NCBI GenBank assembly: GCA_016711215.1
Contig: JADJTL010000001.1
Location: forward strand, 740,001-804,000
Origin: Pseudomonadota bacterium
GTDB taxonomy: Bacteria; Myxococcota_A; Polyangia; GCA-2747355
Direction of reading: 5' to 3'
Length of the DNA stretch: 64,000 nt
The notes beneath the pieces were generated by a model, which was given only the letters and a program-made list of their open reading frames with translations, was not told the DNA's origin and ran no database searches. Position 1 is the stretch's first letter. Every line of letters starts with the position of its first letter. Position numbers and translations under genes: made by a program. Shown one piece after another: positions 1 through 8,769 of this stretch.

Positions 1-596
1 CGCGGCCATGCCCCCACTGTGGCGGGCGTGGGCTGCGCAGCCAGAGCGCCTGCCGGCGCTGCGCGGGCGTCGGGGTCGTCGAGCTCTCGCGCACGATCGA
101 GGTGCGCGTGCGCGCCGGTAGCGCCGACGGGGAGACGCTGACGCTCCTTGGCCAAGGCGAGCCGGGGCGCCACGGGGGTCGCGCGGGCGACCTCTACGTG
201 ATCGTGCGGACCTTGGCCCACACCCTGCTCACGCGTCGCGGTGACGATCTGATGCTCGACCTGCCCCTCGATCCGGCGGCCGCCGCCCTCGGTGATACCA
301 CCGACGTCCCGACCCTCGAGGGTGAGGTCCGGTTGCGGGTGCCGCCGGGGAGCCAGTCGGGCGAGGTCCTGCGGCTCGCCGGGCGCGGGATGCCGCGGAG
401 CAGCGGCGGGCGCGGTGATCTGCTGGTGCGGGTGCAGGTCGAGACGCCCGTCGGGCTCACGGAGCCACAAGTCGCGCTCTGGACACGGCTCGCGCGCGCC
501 GCCGAAGACAGGGCTAACTACCCGCGCACCCGCCGCTTCGGCGAGCGGCTGGAGCTGCTGCGCGCGCAGCGAGCGGAGGGGCGTGATGGTGGCTGA
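1..596 (+). CDS. dnaJ: Chaperone protein DnaJ, 3' part (5' end outside window)
   Basis: Co-chaperone of DnaK that delivers unfolded clients and stimulates ATP hydrolysis in the cytoplasm. The reading frame is open from base 3. It begins inside the zinc-finger domain: CPHCGGRG and CRRCAGVG are the last two CxxCxGxG-type motifs. Both C-terminal substrate-binding domains follow (GDLYVIVR and GRGDLLVRVQVETP are typical). The J-domain and Gly/Phe linker must lie before base 1. The 3' end overlaps the next gene by 11 bases, so the two are probably cotranscribed. No partner grpE or canonical dnaK is adjacent here. A DnaK paralogue sits at 17724. Confidence 0.9.
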   Translation, partial: RPCPHCGGRGLRSQSACRRCAGVGVVELSRTIEVRVRAGSADGETLTLLGQGEPGRHGGRAGDLYVIVRTLAHTLLTRRGDDLMLDLPLDPAAAALGDTTDVPTLEGEVRLRVPPGSQSGEVLRLAGRGMPRSSGGRGDLLVRVQVETPVGLTEPQVALWTRLARAAEDRANYPRTRRFGERLELLRAQRAEGRDGG

Positions 597-1536
597 GCGA
601 CCGCCACCACGCTACCTGTTGCACCTCGGGCTCTTCCTCGGCACCTGCCTGACCACGACCTGGGCCGGTGCCAGCCAGGTCCACCCCGAGTTGAGCTGGT
701 TCGCGCCGCGTCACGCGCTCCAGCTCTTGCCCTCCGGTCTCGCCTTTTCCAGCACCTTGATGGCGATCCTCTTGAGCCATGAGATGGGGCACTATGTGGC
801 CGCCCGGGTCCACGGCGTTGCGGCCTCGCTGCCGCTCTTTCTCCCGCTTCCAGTGGGGCTCGTCGGCACCCTCGGTGCCGTGATCGCGCTGCCGCGGTCG
901 GTAAGTGATCGCAACGCCTTGGTCGACATCGGTGCCGCGGGGCCCTTGGCGGGGTTGTTGGTCGCGCTGCCCCTGCTGGCCTACGGGATCCACCTCTCGC
1001 CGGTCGCGCCCTCGCAGCCCGGTGGGCTGGTCGAGGGCAACTCGATTCTCTACCTGCTGCTGAAGCTAGCCATCAAAGGTCGCATCCTGCCCGGTGGAGG
1101 GCTCGATGTGCAGCTCCATCCGGTCGCCTGGGCCGGCTGGGTCGGCCTGTTGGTGACGATGATCAACCTACTGCCGATCGGTCAGCTCGATGGCGGGCAT
1201 ATCGCCACGGCCTGGTTGGGCGAGCGCCAGGCGCGCTTGGCGCCATGGCTGCACCGCGCGTTGCTGCTCGTCGGCGCAGGCGCGGTGGCCTTTACGGCCT
1301 GGGAGCTTGCGCCACGCTGGCCCTTATCCGAGGCGCTCTTGGCTGCGCTCCCTGCCGGGATGCCCTGGTTGATTTGGTGGCTGCTGCTGACGGTGTTGCG
1401 GCGACTGGACGGTGGCCGTTACCATCCCCCGGTCGCCGGTGAGGCGCTGTCGCCCGGTCGCCAGCGGCTTTGCTGGGCGATGCTGGCGCTGCTGATGCTG
1501 ATCGCGTCGCCGATTCCGCTGCGCATCGCGCCGTAG
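586..1536 (+). CDS. Site-2 protease family (M50) membrane metalloprotease
   Basis: Predicted intramembrane zinc metalloprotease of 316 residues. The zinc-binding motif HEMGH is at residues 65-69, inside a hydrophobic segment. The third ligand motif LDGGH is at about 201-205, in the INLLPIGQLDGGH context typical of the family. Several further hydrophobic segments follow, and no PDZ domain is visible. I chose ATG 586 because GGAGGGG lies just upstream; the open frame extends further back, but over dnaJ. Family members cleave membrane-embedded substrates such as anti-sigma factors, but the substrate here is unknown. Its overlap with dnaJ suggests coexpression with chaperones. Confidence 0.85.
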   Translation: MVAERPPPRYLLHLGLFLGTCLTTTWAGASQVHPELSWFAPRHALQLLPSGLAFSSTLMAILLSHEMGHYVAARVHGVAASLPLFLPLPVGLVGTLGAVIALPRSVSDRNALVDIGAAGPLAGLLVALPLLAYGIHLSPVAPSQPGGLVEGNSILYLLLKLAIKGRILPGGGLDVQLHPVAWAGWVGLLVTMINLLPIGQLDGGHIATAWLGERQARLAPWLHRALLLVGAGAVAFTAWELAPRWPLSEALLAALPAGMPWLIWWLLLTVLRRLDGGRYHPPVAGEALSPGRQRLCWAMLALLMLIASPIPLRIAP

Positions 1537-1664
1537 CGTGCGAGGACGTGCCGCGCAGGCGGCGCAGCGCGGATGCTGCGCGGGGCTGCCGTGCCCGGGC
1601 GGCGGAGGGGTTGCGCGGCGGCGCGGGCGCCCGCTGGGTTGGAGTCCGATCGTTGGGGGTGGTT

Positions 1665-2774
1665 GTGTTCGACGCTGAGACCGTGCTGCGGCTGGTGATC
1701 TTCGTGGCGCTGCTCGTGCTGTCGGGGTTCTTCGCCTCGGCCGAGACGGCCTTGTTCTCGATCAGCTCGGTGCAGCAGCTGCGCCTCGAGGAAGAGGGAC
1801 ATCCTGCCGCGTCGCGCCTGCGCCAGCTCTTGGCTCGCCCCCGCCGCTTGATCGCGACGATCTTCATCGGCAACGAGATGGTCAACGTGGGTGCCTCGGC
1901 GCTGATGGCAGCGCTGGCCAGCCGCTACCTCGAGGACCAGAACGAGGTCGTCGTCACGGTGGTATCGACGAGCATCTCGGTCATGCTGATCTTGCTCTTC
2001 GGCGAGATTGTCCCCAAGAACCTGGCGGCGCGCATCCCGGAGCGCTGGGCCCTCGCCAGCACACGGCCGATCGCCGCGATGGCGTTGGTGATGGCGCCGC
2101 TGCGGCTGGTGATCGAGCGCATCGCCGACGCCGTGGTCTACCTGGTCGGCGATCGCCAACGACCAGCAGGTCAACGCGCTGGCGTGAGCGAGGGCGAGTT
2201 TCGGGCGATGGTCGATGTGGTCAGCGCCGGCGGCGAGTTGGATCGTCGGGAAATGCAGTTGATCCACAACGTCTTCGACTTCGGCGAGCGTCGCGTGGCG
2301 GACGTCATGACGCCGGCGGCGCGGGTCTTTGCGCTGCCTGATGACCTCTCGCTGAGCGAGGTGATCGCGCGCGTGCGCGCCAACCGCTACAGCCGGATCC
2401 CCGTCTATCACGGCAGCCGCGATCGGGTAGTTGGCATCCTCTTGGCCAAAGACCTGATCCCCCCCTTGCACGCGCAGGATTTTGGGCCGCGCCTGCCCAG
2501 CGCCGGCCCTGACGAGCGGTCTCCGGCGTGGATGGTCGGGCTCCAGCGCTGGTTGCGGCCGCCGTATTTTGTGCCGCGCGCCACGAAGTGCGTCCAGCTC
2601 TTGCACGAGTTCCGCCGCCGCCGTGCCCATCAGGCGATCGTCGTCGACGAATACGGTCGCTTCTCCGGCCTGGTGACGATGGAGGATCTGCTGGAGGAGA
2701 TGTTCGGCGAGATTCGCGACGAGAAGGAGATCGGACCACCGCGCGGCACCGCGCGCCCGATCAAGCGCTCATGA
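1665..2774 (+). CDS. CNNM/HlyC-CorC family membrane protein with CBS pair (first paralogue)
   Basis: Predicted membrane protein of about 369 residues. A DUF21/CNNM transmembrane domain (about residues 1-180; FFASAETALFS and LLFGEIVPK are family signatures) is followed by a cytoplasmic CBS-domain pair (about 205-350; FGERRVADVMTP, AIVVDEYGRFSGLVTMEDLLEE). It lacks the extra C-terminal CorC/HlyC domain present in the next gene. Relatives are implicated in Mg/Co efflux or cation homeostasis; the role here is inferred. The start is uncertain: GTG 1665 has a G-rich element just upstream, and GTG 1659 and TTG 1653 are in frame. The stop overlaps the next start as ATGA. Confidence 0.85.
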   Translation: MFDAETVLRLVIFVALLVLSGFFASAETALFSISSVQQLRLEEEGHPAASRLRQLLARPRRLIATIFIGNEMVNVGASALMAALASRYLEDQNEVVVTVVSTSISVMLILLFGEIVPKNLAARIPERWALASTRPIAAMALVMAPLRLVIERIADAVVYLVGDRQRPAGQRAGVSEGEFRAMVDVVSAGGELDRREMQLIHNVFDFGERRVADVMTPAARVFALPDDLSLSEVIARVRANRYSRIPVYHGSRDRVVGILLAKDLIPPLHAQDFGPRLPSAGPDERSPAWMVGLQRWLRPPYFVPRATKCVQLLHEFRRRRAHQAIVVDEYGRFSGLVTMEDLLEEMFGEIRDEKEIGPPRGTARPIKRS

Positions 2775-4024
2775 CGCTGGGTGTCGCATTATGGATCGGC
2801 GCGATCTGCCTGCTCGCGGAGGGTCTCTTCTCCGGCGCCGAGCTGGCGCTGATCTCGGCCGATCGCGTCGTGCTACGTGGCTGGGCTGATCGCGGCGGGC
2901 GTCGCGGCAAGCTGGTGCGGCGCTTCCTCGAGGATCCGGGCCAGCTGATCTCGACCGCGCTCGTCGGCACCAACATCTGCGTCGTGCTCAGCACGGTCGT
3001 CGCGACCCTCGTGCTGCTGCAGCACTTCCCGCGGCGCGGCGAGCTGCTGTCCCTGCTCGTGATGACGCCCTTGGTCTTGGTCTTCGGCGAGATCGTGCCG
3101 AAGAGCGTGTTTCAGCACTACGCGGACCGTTGGGCGCCGCGCTTGATCTACCTGCTCTCGGTCTTCCGCCTCTTGTTCTTTCCGCTGGTGGCGCTGGGTA
3201 GCTGGATCACGCGCCAGCTCTTGCGGGTCGTGCGCCTCGATCAACAGCGCCTCTTCATGAGCCGAGACGAGCTGCGCCTGCTGATCACGCTGCCCAGCCG
3301 CGGGGGCCCCGACCGGATCACGGCCGATGAGCGGCAGATGATCAGTCGGATCTTCAAGTTCTCGACCCAGTCCGTCGCCGATGTGATGGTGCCGCTGAGT
3401 GGCGTGACGGCGCTGCCGCTCGCCGCCCCGCCCGGCGAGCTCGTGCGGGTCATGGCCGAGAAGCGGCACACTCGGATACCGCTCTACCGCGACCGCCTGG
3501 ACCAGATCGAGGGCATCGTTCACTCCTTTGACGTGCTGCGCGCTGAGCCGGGGACCCCGCCCTCGGCGCTCTTTCGCCCCGCGATCTTTGTGCCCGAGAG
3601 TCAGCCCGCGGGCGATACGCTGGTGCGCTTGCAGCGGGAAGGGCAGGGCATGGCGGTGGTGGTCGACGAGTACGGCGGGGCCGTCGGCGTGGTGACGATC
3701 GAGGACCTGCTGGAGCAGGTCGTCGGCGAGATCGAGGACGAGCATGACCCGCGTCCGGTCGATCTGATTCGGCAGCTCGGGCCTGGGCATTATCGCGTCA
3801 GCGGGCGAGCGACCGTCGAGGCCTTCAACCAGCTCGCCCGCGCACAGCTCCCTGTCGGCCCCGACTACGAGAGCGTCGCTGGGCTCGTGCTCGACCGCTG
3901 CAAGACGATTCCGACGGCAGGGCAGCGGATTCAGGTCGCCGGAACGACGGTGATCGTGGTCAAGGCGACCGACCGCTCCGTCGAGGAGCTCGAGCTCGTC
4001 GTCGGGGCAAAGCCGGGGCGCTAG
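2771..4024 (+). CDS. CNNM/HlyC-CorC family membrane protein with CBS pair and CorC domain (second paralogue)
   Basis: A 417-residue paralogue of the preceding gene, starting at an overlapping ATGA, so translation is probably coupled. The order is a DUF21 membrane domain (GLFSGAELALISADR, VFGEIVPKS), a CBS pair (STQSVADVMVPL; MAVVVDEYGGAVGVVTIEDLLEQVVGEIEDE), and a C-terminal CorC/HlyC domain (about residues 340-415; YRVSGRATVEAFNQL). The complete architecture matches proteins often annotated as hemolysin-like or magnesium/cobalt efflux proteins. The side-by-side pair may form a heteromeric membrane assembly; that is inference. Confidence 0.87.
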   Translation: MTLGVALWIGAICLLAEGLFSGAELALISADRVVLRGWADRGGRRGKLVRRFLEDPGQLISTALVGTNICVVLSTVVATLVLLQHFPRRGELLSLLVMTPLVLVFGEIVPKSVFQHYADRWAPRLIYLLSVFRLLFFPLVALGSWITRQLLRVVRLDQQRLFMSRDELRLLITLPSRGGPDRITADERQMISRIFKFSTQSVADVMVPLSGVTALPLAAPPGELVRVMAEKRHTRIPLYRDRLDQIEGIVHSFDVLRAEPGTPPSALFRPAIFVPESQPAGDTLVRLQREGQGMAVVVDEYGGAVGVVTIEDLLEQVVGEIEDEHDPRPVDLIRQLGPGHYRVSGRATVEAFNQLARAQLPVGPDYESVAGLVLDRCKTIPTAGQRIQVAGTTVIVVKATDRSVEELELVVGAKPGR

Positions 4025-4076
4025 CGAGCCGGCGATCCATTGGGGCGGTCCACTGGGGAGCGAGCGAGGAGGGGAA

Positions 4077-5384
4077 GTGAGCGCAGCGGAGTCTCTTGCG
4101 GTGCCCGCATCAGCATGGCGCGGCCAGCAGCTCTATCTCGACTGCTTCAGCGGCATCGCGGGGGACATGTTCCTCGGCGCCATGCTCGATCTAGGGCTGC
4201 CGGAGGCTTGGCTGCGCCAGGAGCTGCAGCGGCTGCCGATCGACGGCTACCGGCTCGAGATCGCCCGGCGCTCGCATCATGGAATCGAGGGCTGCGATCT
4301 TCGGGTGGTGGTCGAGCAGGCGGGACCGCACCATCGCAGTTACCGTGAGCTACGCGAAATGATCGCGAGCGCGGGTTTTTCGGCAGGCGTTTGCGAGCGG
4401 GCGCTGGGGTTGCTCGCCCTCGTCGGCGCGGCCGAGGCTCGGGTGCACGGCATCGCGCTCGATCAGGTGGAGCTGCATGAGCTGGGCGCCGTCGACTCGC
4501 TGGTGGACCTCGTCGGCGCCGCCCTGGCGCTCGAGTATCTGCAGCCGGCGGCGGTCTCCTCTCGGGTGGTGCCGCTTGGCCACGGTTTCGTGCGCTCCGC
4601 GCATGGCAGCATGCCCGTGCCGGCTCCGGCCACCCTGGAGCTTCTCCGCGGCCTTCCGGTCGAGGATGGCGGCGTGGCCTTCGAGCTCTGCACGCCGACC
4701 GGGGCGGCGATCATCGCGGCGCTGGCGCCGCGCTTTGGTCCCTGTCCGCGGGGGCGCGTGTTGGCCGTCGGCTACGGTGCCGGGGATGCCAGCCTGCCGG
4801 ACCGTCCCAATCACCTGCGCGCCATCGTTCTCAGCGAGGTGGGCGACCCGCTCCTGGGTGACCCGCTCCTGGGCGACCCGCTCCTGGGCGACCCTGCCTT
4901 GAGCGACCCTGCCTTGAGCGACCCTGCCTTGAGCGACCCTGTCGTGCTGCTCGAGGCCAACCTCGACGACATGCCTGCGGAGTGGTGCGGCTACCTGATG
5001 GAGCGGCTGCTGGGCGCCGGCGCGTGCGATGCGTGGTACACGCCGATCGTGATGAAGAAGGGTCGACCTGCGCTCACGGTCTCGGTGCTGGCTACCGCCG
5101 CGAGCCAGGCGGCCTTGAGCGGACTGCTGCTGACGGAATCGACCACGCTCGGTGTGCGCTACCACACGATGGGAAGACGCGCGCTGGAGCGCCGGCACGT
5201 GACGGTGAGCACGCGCTTCGGCGTACTGGGGATCAAGGAGGCGCTCGACGGCGGGCGGGTCGTCAACGCGGCGCCCGAGTTCGAGGATTGCCGGGCGGCT
5301 GCGGAGCAGCACCAGGTGGCGCTAAAAGAGGTTTATGCCGCCGCTGTCGCAGCGCACCAACAACAGGGGCAGACGGGGGCGTGA
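4077..5384 (+). CDS. larC: LarC-like nickel-pincer cofactor biosynthesis protein
   Basis: LarC is the CTP-dependent nickel insertase that completes the nickel-pincer nucleotide of lactate racemase and related enzymes. The 435-residue protein shows the family signatures YLDCFSGIAGDMFLGAMLDLGLP near the N-terminus (split by eye into DCFSGIAGDM and LGAMLDLG), HELGAVDSLVDLVG, PTGAAIIA, EANLDDMPAE and DAWYTPIVMKKGRP. Unlike some lactobacilli, where larC is made by a programmed frameshift, it is one continuous frame. A run of 15-base repeats lies in the linker between the halves (4842-4940). larB, larE and larA are not in the window. GTG 4077 follows a GAGG-rich leader. The stop overlaps the next start. 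Confidence 0.88.
   Translation: MSAAESLAVPASAWRGQQLYLDCFSGIAGDMFLGAMLDLGLPEAWLRQELQRLPIDGYRLEIARRSHHGIEGCDLRVVVEQAGPHHRSYRELREMIASAGFSAGVCERALGLLALVGAAEARVHGIALDQVELHELGAVDSLVDLVGAALALEYLQPAAVSSRVVPLGHGFVRSAHGSMPVPAPATLELLRGLPVEDGGVAFELCTPTGAAIIAALAPRFGPCPRGRVLAVGYGAGDASLPDRPNHLRAIVLSEVGDPLLGDPLLGDPLLGDPALSDPALSDPALSDPVVLLEANLDDMPAEWCGYLMERLLGAGACDAWYTPIVMKKGRPALTVSVLATAASQAALSGLLLTESTTLGVRYHTMGRRALERRHVTVSTRFGVLGIKEALDGGRVVNAAPEFEDCRAAAEQHQVALKEVYAAAVAAHQQQGQTGA
4842..4940 (+). repeat. 15-base tandem repeat inside larC
   Basis: About 6.6 in-frame copies of a 15-base unit encode GDPLL three times, GDPAL once and SDPAL twice, ending SDPVV. The first three copies differ from each other at single bases and the last copies form a second sub-block, which suggests stepwise slippage. 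The repeat sits exactly between the LarC N- and C-terminal regions. Confidence 0.95.
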
Positions 5385-7042
5385 TGGCGAGATCTCAGCA
5401 GGCTGGGCTGCCACGGGTTTCAGAGGCGTGCGCGCTGGTGCTGGTCGGCAGCGGACCGCTGATCGAGTCCGTCGCCGCAGTGCTGGCAGCGACGGACTGG
5501 AGCGTCGCGACGGCGAGCGAGCCGCGGGCCCTGGCTGAAGTGATCGGCGATCGCGCGAGCATCGTGTTGCTCGACGAGACTCAGCTCGCGGCCGTCCGGC
5601 GGCACCTCCGGGGCCGCAGCAGCAAGGCCGCGCCCGCCTTGCTGCTGCTCGTCGACAGACGGGTCGAGGCGACGCGGAGGCTACCTGCGGCCGCGCGCCT
5701 CGAGGAGGTGCTGTACTGGCCTAGCGAACCCGAGCTGCTCGACTGGCGGCTGAGGGCGCTCGGGGAGGCGCTGTTGGCCGAGCGCAGCGCCGCTGCGCTC
5801 GCGCAGCGCCTGGCGCTGCTGGCGGCGATCGCTGCGGCGGCTCGCTCCGACGAGGGCTTCCAGGAGGGAATCCACCGCCCGCTCGTGCAGCTCGCGGCTT
5901 GCACGGGAGCCCGCTGCGCGCGGGTGCTGGTGCCGGCGCGCGAGGCAGAGCGCTGTTACGTGGTCGGAAGCAGCCTCGATCCGAGCGCCAGCGATCGCCT
6001 CGGACGCTTGGCGACCGCGGCGGAGTGCAGGGCGGCGGTCGAGGCGGGGCAGGAGCTGCTTACAGGTCCAATCGACCTCGGGCCGCGACTGGCCTCGAGC
6101 GGCGGACAGCTCAAGCTCGCAGAGATGGGGCATCTGCTCGTCATGCCGCTGCGCCACGACGATGCGGTCCGGGGCGCGATCGAGCTGCAGTTCGTCGGCG
6201 ACGCCGCGCTCAGCGAGGGCGCCCGCGAGATCGTGGGCCTCGCCGCCGCGATGATGGCTCCCTGGCTGGCGCAGGACCGGGCGTTGGGCGCCTTGGTTGC
6301 GGTCCGCGCGCCAGGGCGCCCGACGAGCGGTGAGCGCGCCGAGGCGCGCGCGCTCTCGGAGGAGCTGGCGCAAATGAAGCGTTTTCTCGATCAGCTGATC
6401 GACGCCAGCCCCGAGGCCATCGTCGCCTGCGACGAGGCTGGCGCGGTGACGCTGTTCAACAAGGCTGCCGAGTCACTCTTTGGGCTCTCGGCGCGACAGG
6501 TTACAGGTCGGTTGCCCTTCGATTTGCTCTTCCCCGAGGGCGTCGGCGCGAAGCTGCGCGAGCAGCTCGCCGGCAGCAGTGGTGCCGGTGGCGCAATCGA
6601 GCCGCTGCGCAGCGAGGTGATCGATGCCCAGCAGCTACGGGTTCCGGTACAGCTGACGGTCAGCGTCATGCCGCGAGCAGCCGGGGCGACCGGCTCGGTG
6701 GCCGTGATCAGCGACCTGCGTGAGCGTCTGCGCATCGAGCACGACCTCGTCCATGTGCGTGAGCGCCTGCTGGTCTCCGAGAAGCAAGCGCTGCTGGCAG
6801 AGCTGGCCGGGACGACCGCCCACGAGCTGAACCAGCCTCTGACCTCGGTGATGGGCTACGCTGAGCTGCTGCTGCGCCGCCTGCCGCCGCAGGACGTCAA
6901 CCATCACGCCGCCGAGACAATCCTGGAGCAGGCCCAGCGAATGGCGGATATCGTCCGCAAGATCGGTCGGATCACGCGCTATGAAACCAAACCCTACGTC
7001 GGCGAGACGCAGATCCTCGACCTCGACCGCTCGACGGAGTAG
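5384..7042 (+). CDS. REC-like/GAF/PAS sensor protein ending at the histidine-kinase DHp domain (no ATPase domain)
   Basis: A 552-residue cytoplasmic signalling protein with no membrane segments. By eye the order is a degenerate receiver-like fold (residues 10-130), a GAF-like domain (about 150-300), a coiled coil, a PAS domain (about 345-450; SPEAIVACDEAGAVTLFNKAAE) and a HisKA dimerisation domain with H-box HELNQPLTSVMGYAELLL. The protein stops shortly after the DHp helices, at ETQILDLDRSTE. No N, G1 or G2 box of a HATPase domain follows in any frame, because the next gene starts 28 bases later. It may be phosphorylated in trans or act as a scaffold. ATG 5384 overlaps the larC stop. Confidence 0.85.
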   Translation: MARSQQAGLPRVSEACALVLVGSGPLIESVAAVLAATDWSVATASEPRALAEVIGDRASIVLLDETQLAAVRRHLRGRSSKAAPALLLLVDRRVEATRRLPAAARLEEVLYWPSEPELLDWRLRALGEALLAERSAAALAQRLALLAAIAAAARSDEGFQEGIHRPLVQLAACTGARCARVLVPAREAERCYVVGSSLDPSASDRLGRLATAAECRAAVEAGQELLTGPIDLGPRLASSGGQLKLAEMGHLLVMPLRHDDAVRGAIELQFVGDAALSEGAREIVGLAAAMMAPWLAQDRALGALVAVRAPGRPTSGERAEARALSEELAQMKRFLDQLIDASPEAIVACDEAGAVTLFNKAAESLFGLSARQVTGRLPFDLLFPEGVGAKLREQLAGSSGAGGAIEPLRSEVIDAQQLRVPVQLTVSVMPRAAGATGSVAVISDLRERLRIEHDLVHVRERLLVSEKQALLAELAGTTAHELNQPLTSVMGYAELLLRRLPPQDVNHHAAETILEQAQRMADIVRKIGRITRYETKPYVGETQILDLDRSTE

Positions 7043-7069
7043 CCGTCCGTCGGAGCGATGGGAGTGCAG

Positions 7070-7330
7070 ATGAACGGACAAGCCCTACTGTCGGAGCTCG
7101 AGGGCCTGGCGCAGAAGCTCGAAGTCGAGGTGGTCTACGATCACTTCGCCGGCGACAGCGCGTCGGGGGGCGGGCTGTGCAAGGTCCGGGGGCGCTGGCG
7201 GGTGATGGTCGAACGCCACGCCTCACCGGCGGAGAAGGCGTCGGTCATCGCGCGCAGCCTAGGAGACTTCGACCTCGACGAGCACTTTGTCTCGCCCGCG
7301 GTGCGGCAGCTGATCGAGCGCCGCCGCTAG
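7070..7330 (+). CDS. Small conserved hypothetical protein
   Basis: A predicted soluble protein of 86 residues with no recognised domain. The sequence suggests an alpha/beta fold: a leading helix (LLSELEGLAQKLEVEVVY), a Gly-rich loop (GDSASGGGLCKV), a strand and then helices. ATG 7070 is preferred over ATG 7058 because GGAG lies five bases upstream, whereas the earlier ATG has almost no spacing. It follows the DHp protein by 27 bases on the same strand and may be cotranscribed. The layout recalls short LarC/kinase-linked proteins of unknown role, but I do not recognise the family. Confidence 0.7.
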   Translation: MNGQALLSELEGLAQKLEVEVVYDHFAGDSASGGGLCKVRGRWRVMVERHASPAEKASVIARSLGDFDLDEHFVSPAVRQLIERRR

Positions 7331-7389
7331 CGGAGCGATCAGCTGAAGTGGCGGGCGTGGAGCGAGAGTCGAGATCGGCGGCGCAGGGC

Positions 7390-7458
7390 CGTCGCCTCCC
7401 CCTCGGGCGACGACCGTAGCGTTGCGGTCTTGGCTGCTGGTGTCCCGCGCTCCAGCAG
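7390..7458. terminator. Two hairpins between converging genes
   Basis: Two inverted repeats with 7-bp stems lie in the 167-base gap between convergent genes: CGTCGCC/GGCGACG (7390-7396 with 7406-7412, 9-base loop) and CTGCTGG/CCAGCAG (7434-7440 with 7452-7458, 11-base loop). Neither is followed by a T-run, so termination activity is inferred from position and symmetry. Confidence 0.35.
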
Positions 7459-7497
7459 TGCCCCGAGGCAGCGTGGCGCTCGTCGGCGGCCTCGGCC

Positions 7498-8763
7498 TCA
7501 GTTGTCGATCGCGACGCAGCGAAACCCCGCGGGGCAGTTCTCGCCCTGCCGCGAAAGGGGCACGGCAATGGCGGTTGCCACGACGGCAGCGCCCGCGCCG
7601 ATCGCTGTCCAGAACCACCAGCGACGATGGAACGCAGTCGCGGTCGCGGCCCGCGGCGGTGGTGGCTCGGGCGGCGCCTCGATTCGGCCATCGTAGGGCA
7701 CGTTCGCGTAAAGCAGGTGGGCCAGCGTCGCCACCGCGCGCTGGTCGCGGCTGCCGAGCGGCAGCTTGACCTGATTGAGGCGCAGTCCGGAGCGCAGATC
7801 GTATAGATAGGCGCGCACCTCGAGCATCGAGCCGGGCAGCGGTCGAAGCTCGGCAAAGATGATCTGGTGCACAAAGAGCACGCGCCCCGCGTCGGCAACC
7901 GGCACCGGTGCCTTGGCTGCCCCGAGCTGGGTGCGGGCCTGAGCGATGGCCTGCTGCAGCAGCAAGTATTTCTCGCTGCGGCTCAGCGGCTGGACGAAGG
8001 TTTGCTGTTGCCGGGCATCGACGGTCGCGCGGCCGCCGGCGCGGACGAAGCCCGCCTTCTTGAAGGTGAGGTAGTGGTCGCCGACGGTCAGGCCGAAGGC
8101 AATTGTCGGGGTCACACCGACGAAGCGCCCGTCGACGTAGGCTTGGGCGCCCGGCGGCTGGCTATCGATCTGGAGGCCGCCGCGACCGAGGCGCTCGACA
8201 GCGGCGCGTGCCTGCTCGACGACTGGGATCATCTCCGCGGGGAACCGAGAGACGTCGTATTGGTGCTGGGGGCGCCAGACGAAGAGCCGTTGCAGGGCGG
8301 CGCGCGCGTCACGCTTGCGCCCGTCCTGGGCGAGCGCGACGCCCAGCCCCAACATGGCGTCCGCGAGTAGCTGCTTCTTGATGAAGGGCAGCACTGGAAC
8401 GAGCGCTTCGACGGCCTCAGCGAGGCTGCTGGCCGCCGCCGCCGGGGGGCCCTCGGTGAGCAGGCGGAGGCCGCGCGCCGTGGCCTCCGCGGCCTCCGCG
8501 ACGGCGCCTTGCGGCACCTCACCGGCGAACTCGGCGAGCAGGCTGTCGGCGTCACGCACCTCGAGGCGGCGGTTGGTCTGCAGCGCTGCCTGGAGCGCAC
8601 GACTGAAGCGGCCCGTGTCCTTGGCCGAGATGCCGGCTGCGGGCAGCAAGAGCACGGTGACGCGGACGCGCGGCTCCGGCGGCGCGGCGCGCGCCAGCGA
8701 GACGCCGAGGGCGAAGGTCGCCGCCGCGGCGCAGCCCCAGCGCCCGATCGCGCCACAAGCCAA
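7498..8763 (-). CDS. PEGA-domain exported protein with C-terminal membrane segment
   Basis: A 421-residue protein with an N-terminal signal-like segment (CAAAATFALGVSLARA), an alpha-helical, repeat-like region (about 100-190), a PEGA-type beta domain (about 195-255: GGLQIDSQPPGAQAYVDGRF) and a single C-terminal transmembrane helix (WFWTAIGAGAAVVATAIAV). It ends in a short tail with two cysteines. PEGA domains are usually extracytoplasmic and surface-associated. It starts at TTG 8763, with AAGGA ten bases upstream and no better in-frame start. It lies 6 bases after the small gene at 8770 and is probably the last member of the three-gene minus-strand cassette. Confidence 0.75.
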   Translation of the reverse strand: MACGAIGRWGCAAAATFALGVSLARAAPPEPRVRVTVLLLPAAGISAKDTGRFSRALQAALQTNRRLEVRDADSLLAEFAGEVPQGAVAEAAEATARGLRLLTEGPPAAAASSLAEAVEALVPVLPFIKKQLLADAMLGLGVALAQDGRKRDARAALQRLFVWRPQHQYDVSRFPAEMIPVVEQARAAVERLGRGGLQIDSQPPGAQAYVDGRFVGVTPTIAFGLTVGDHYLTFKKAGFVRAGGRATVDARQQQTFVQPLSRSEKYLLLQQAIAQARTQLGAAKAPVPVADAGRVLFVHQIIFAELRPLPGSMLEVRAYLYDLRSGLRLNQVKLPLGSRDQRAVATLAHLLYANVPYDGRIEAPPEPPPPRAATATAFHRRWWFWTAIGAGAAVVATAIAVPLSRQGENCPAGFRCVAIDN

Positions 8764-8769
8764 GGTGCG

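Noticed and set aside
1419..2630. 403-codon minus-strand frame opposite the first CNNM gene
   Set aside because: Composition is that of a reverse-complement shadow, with no motifs or ribosome site.
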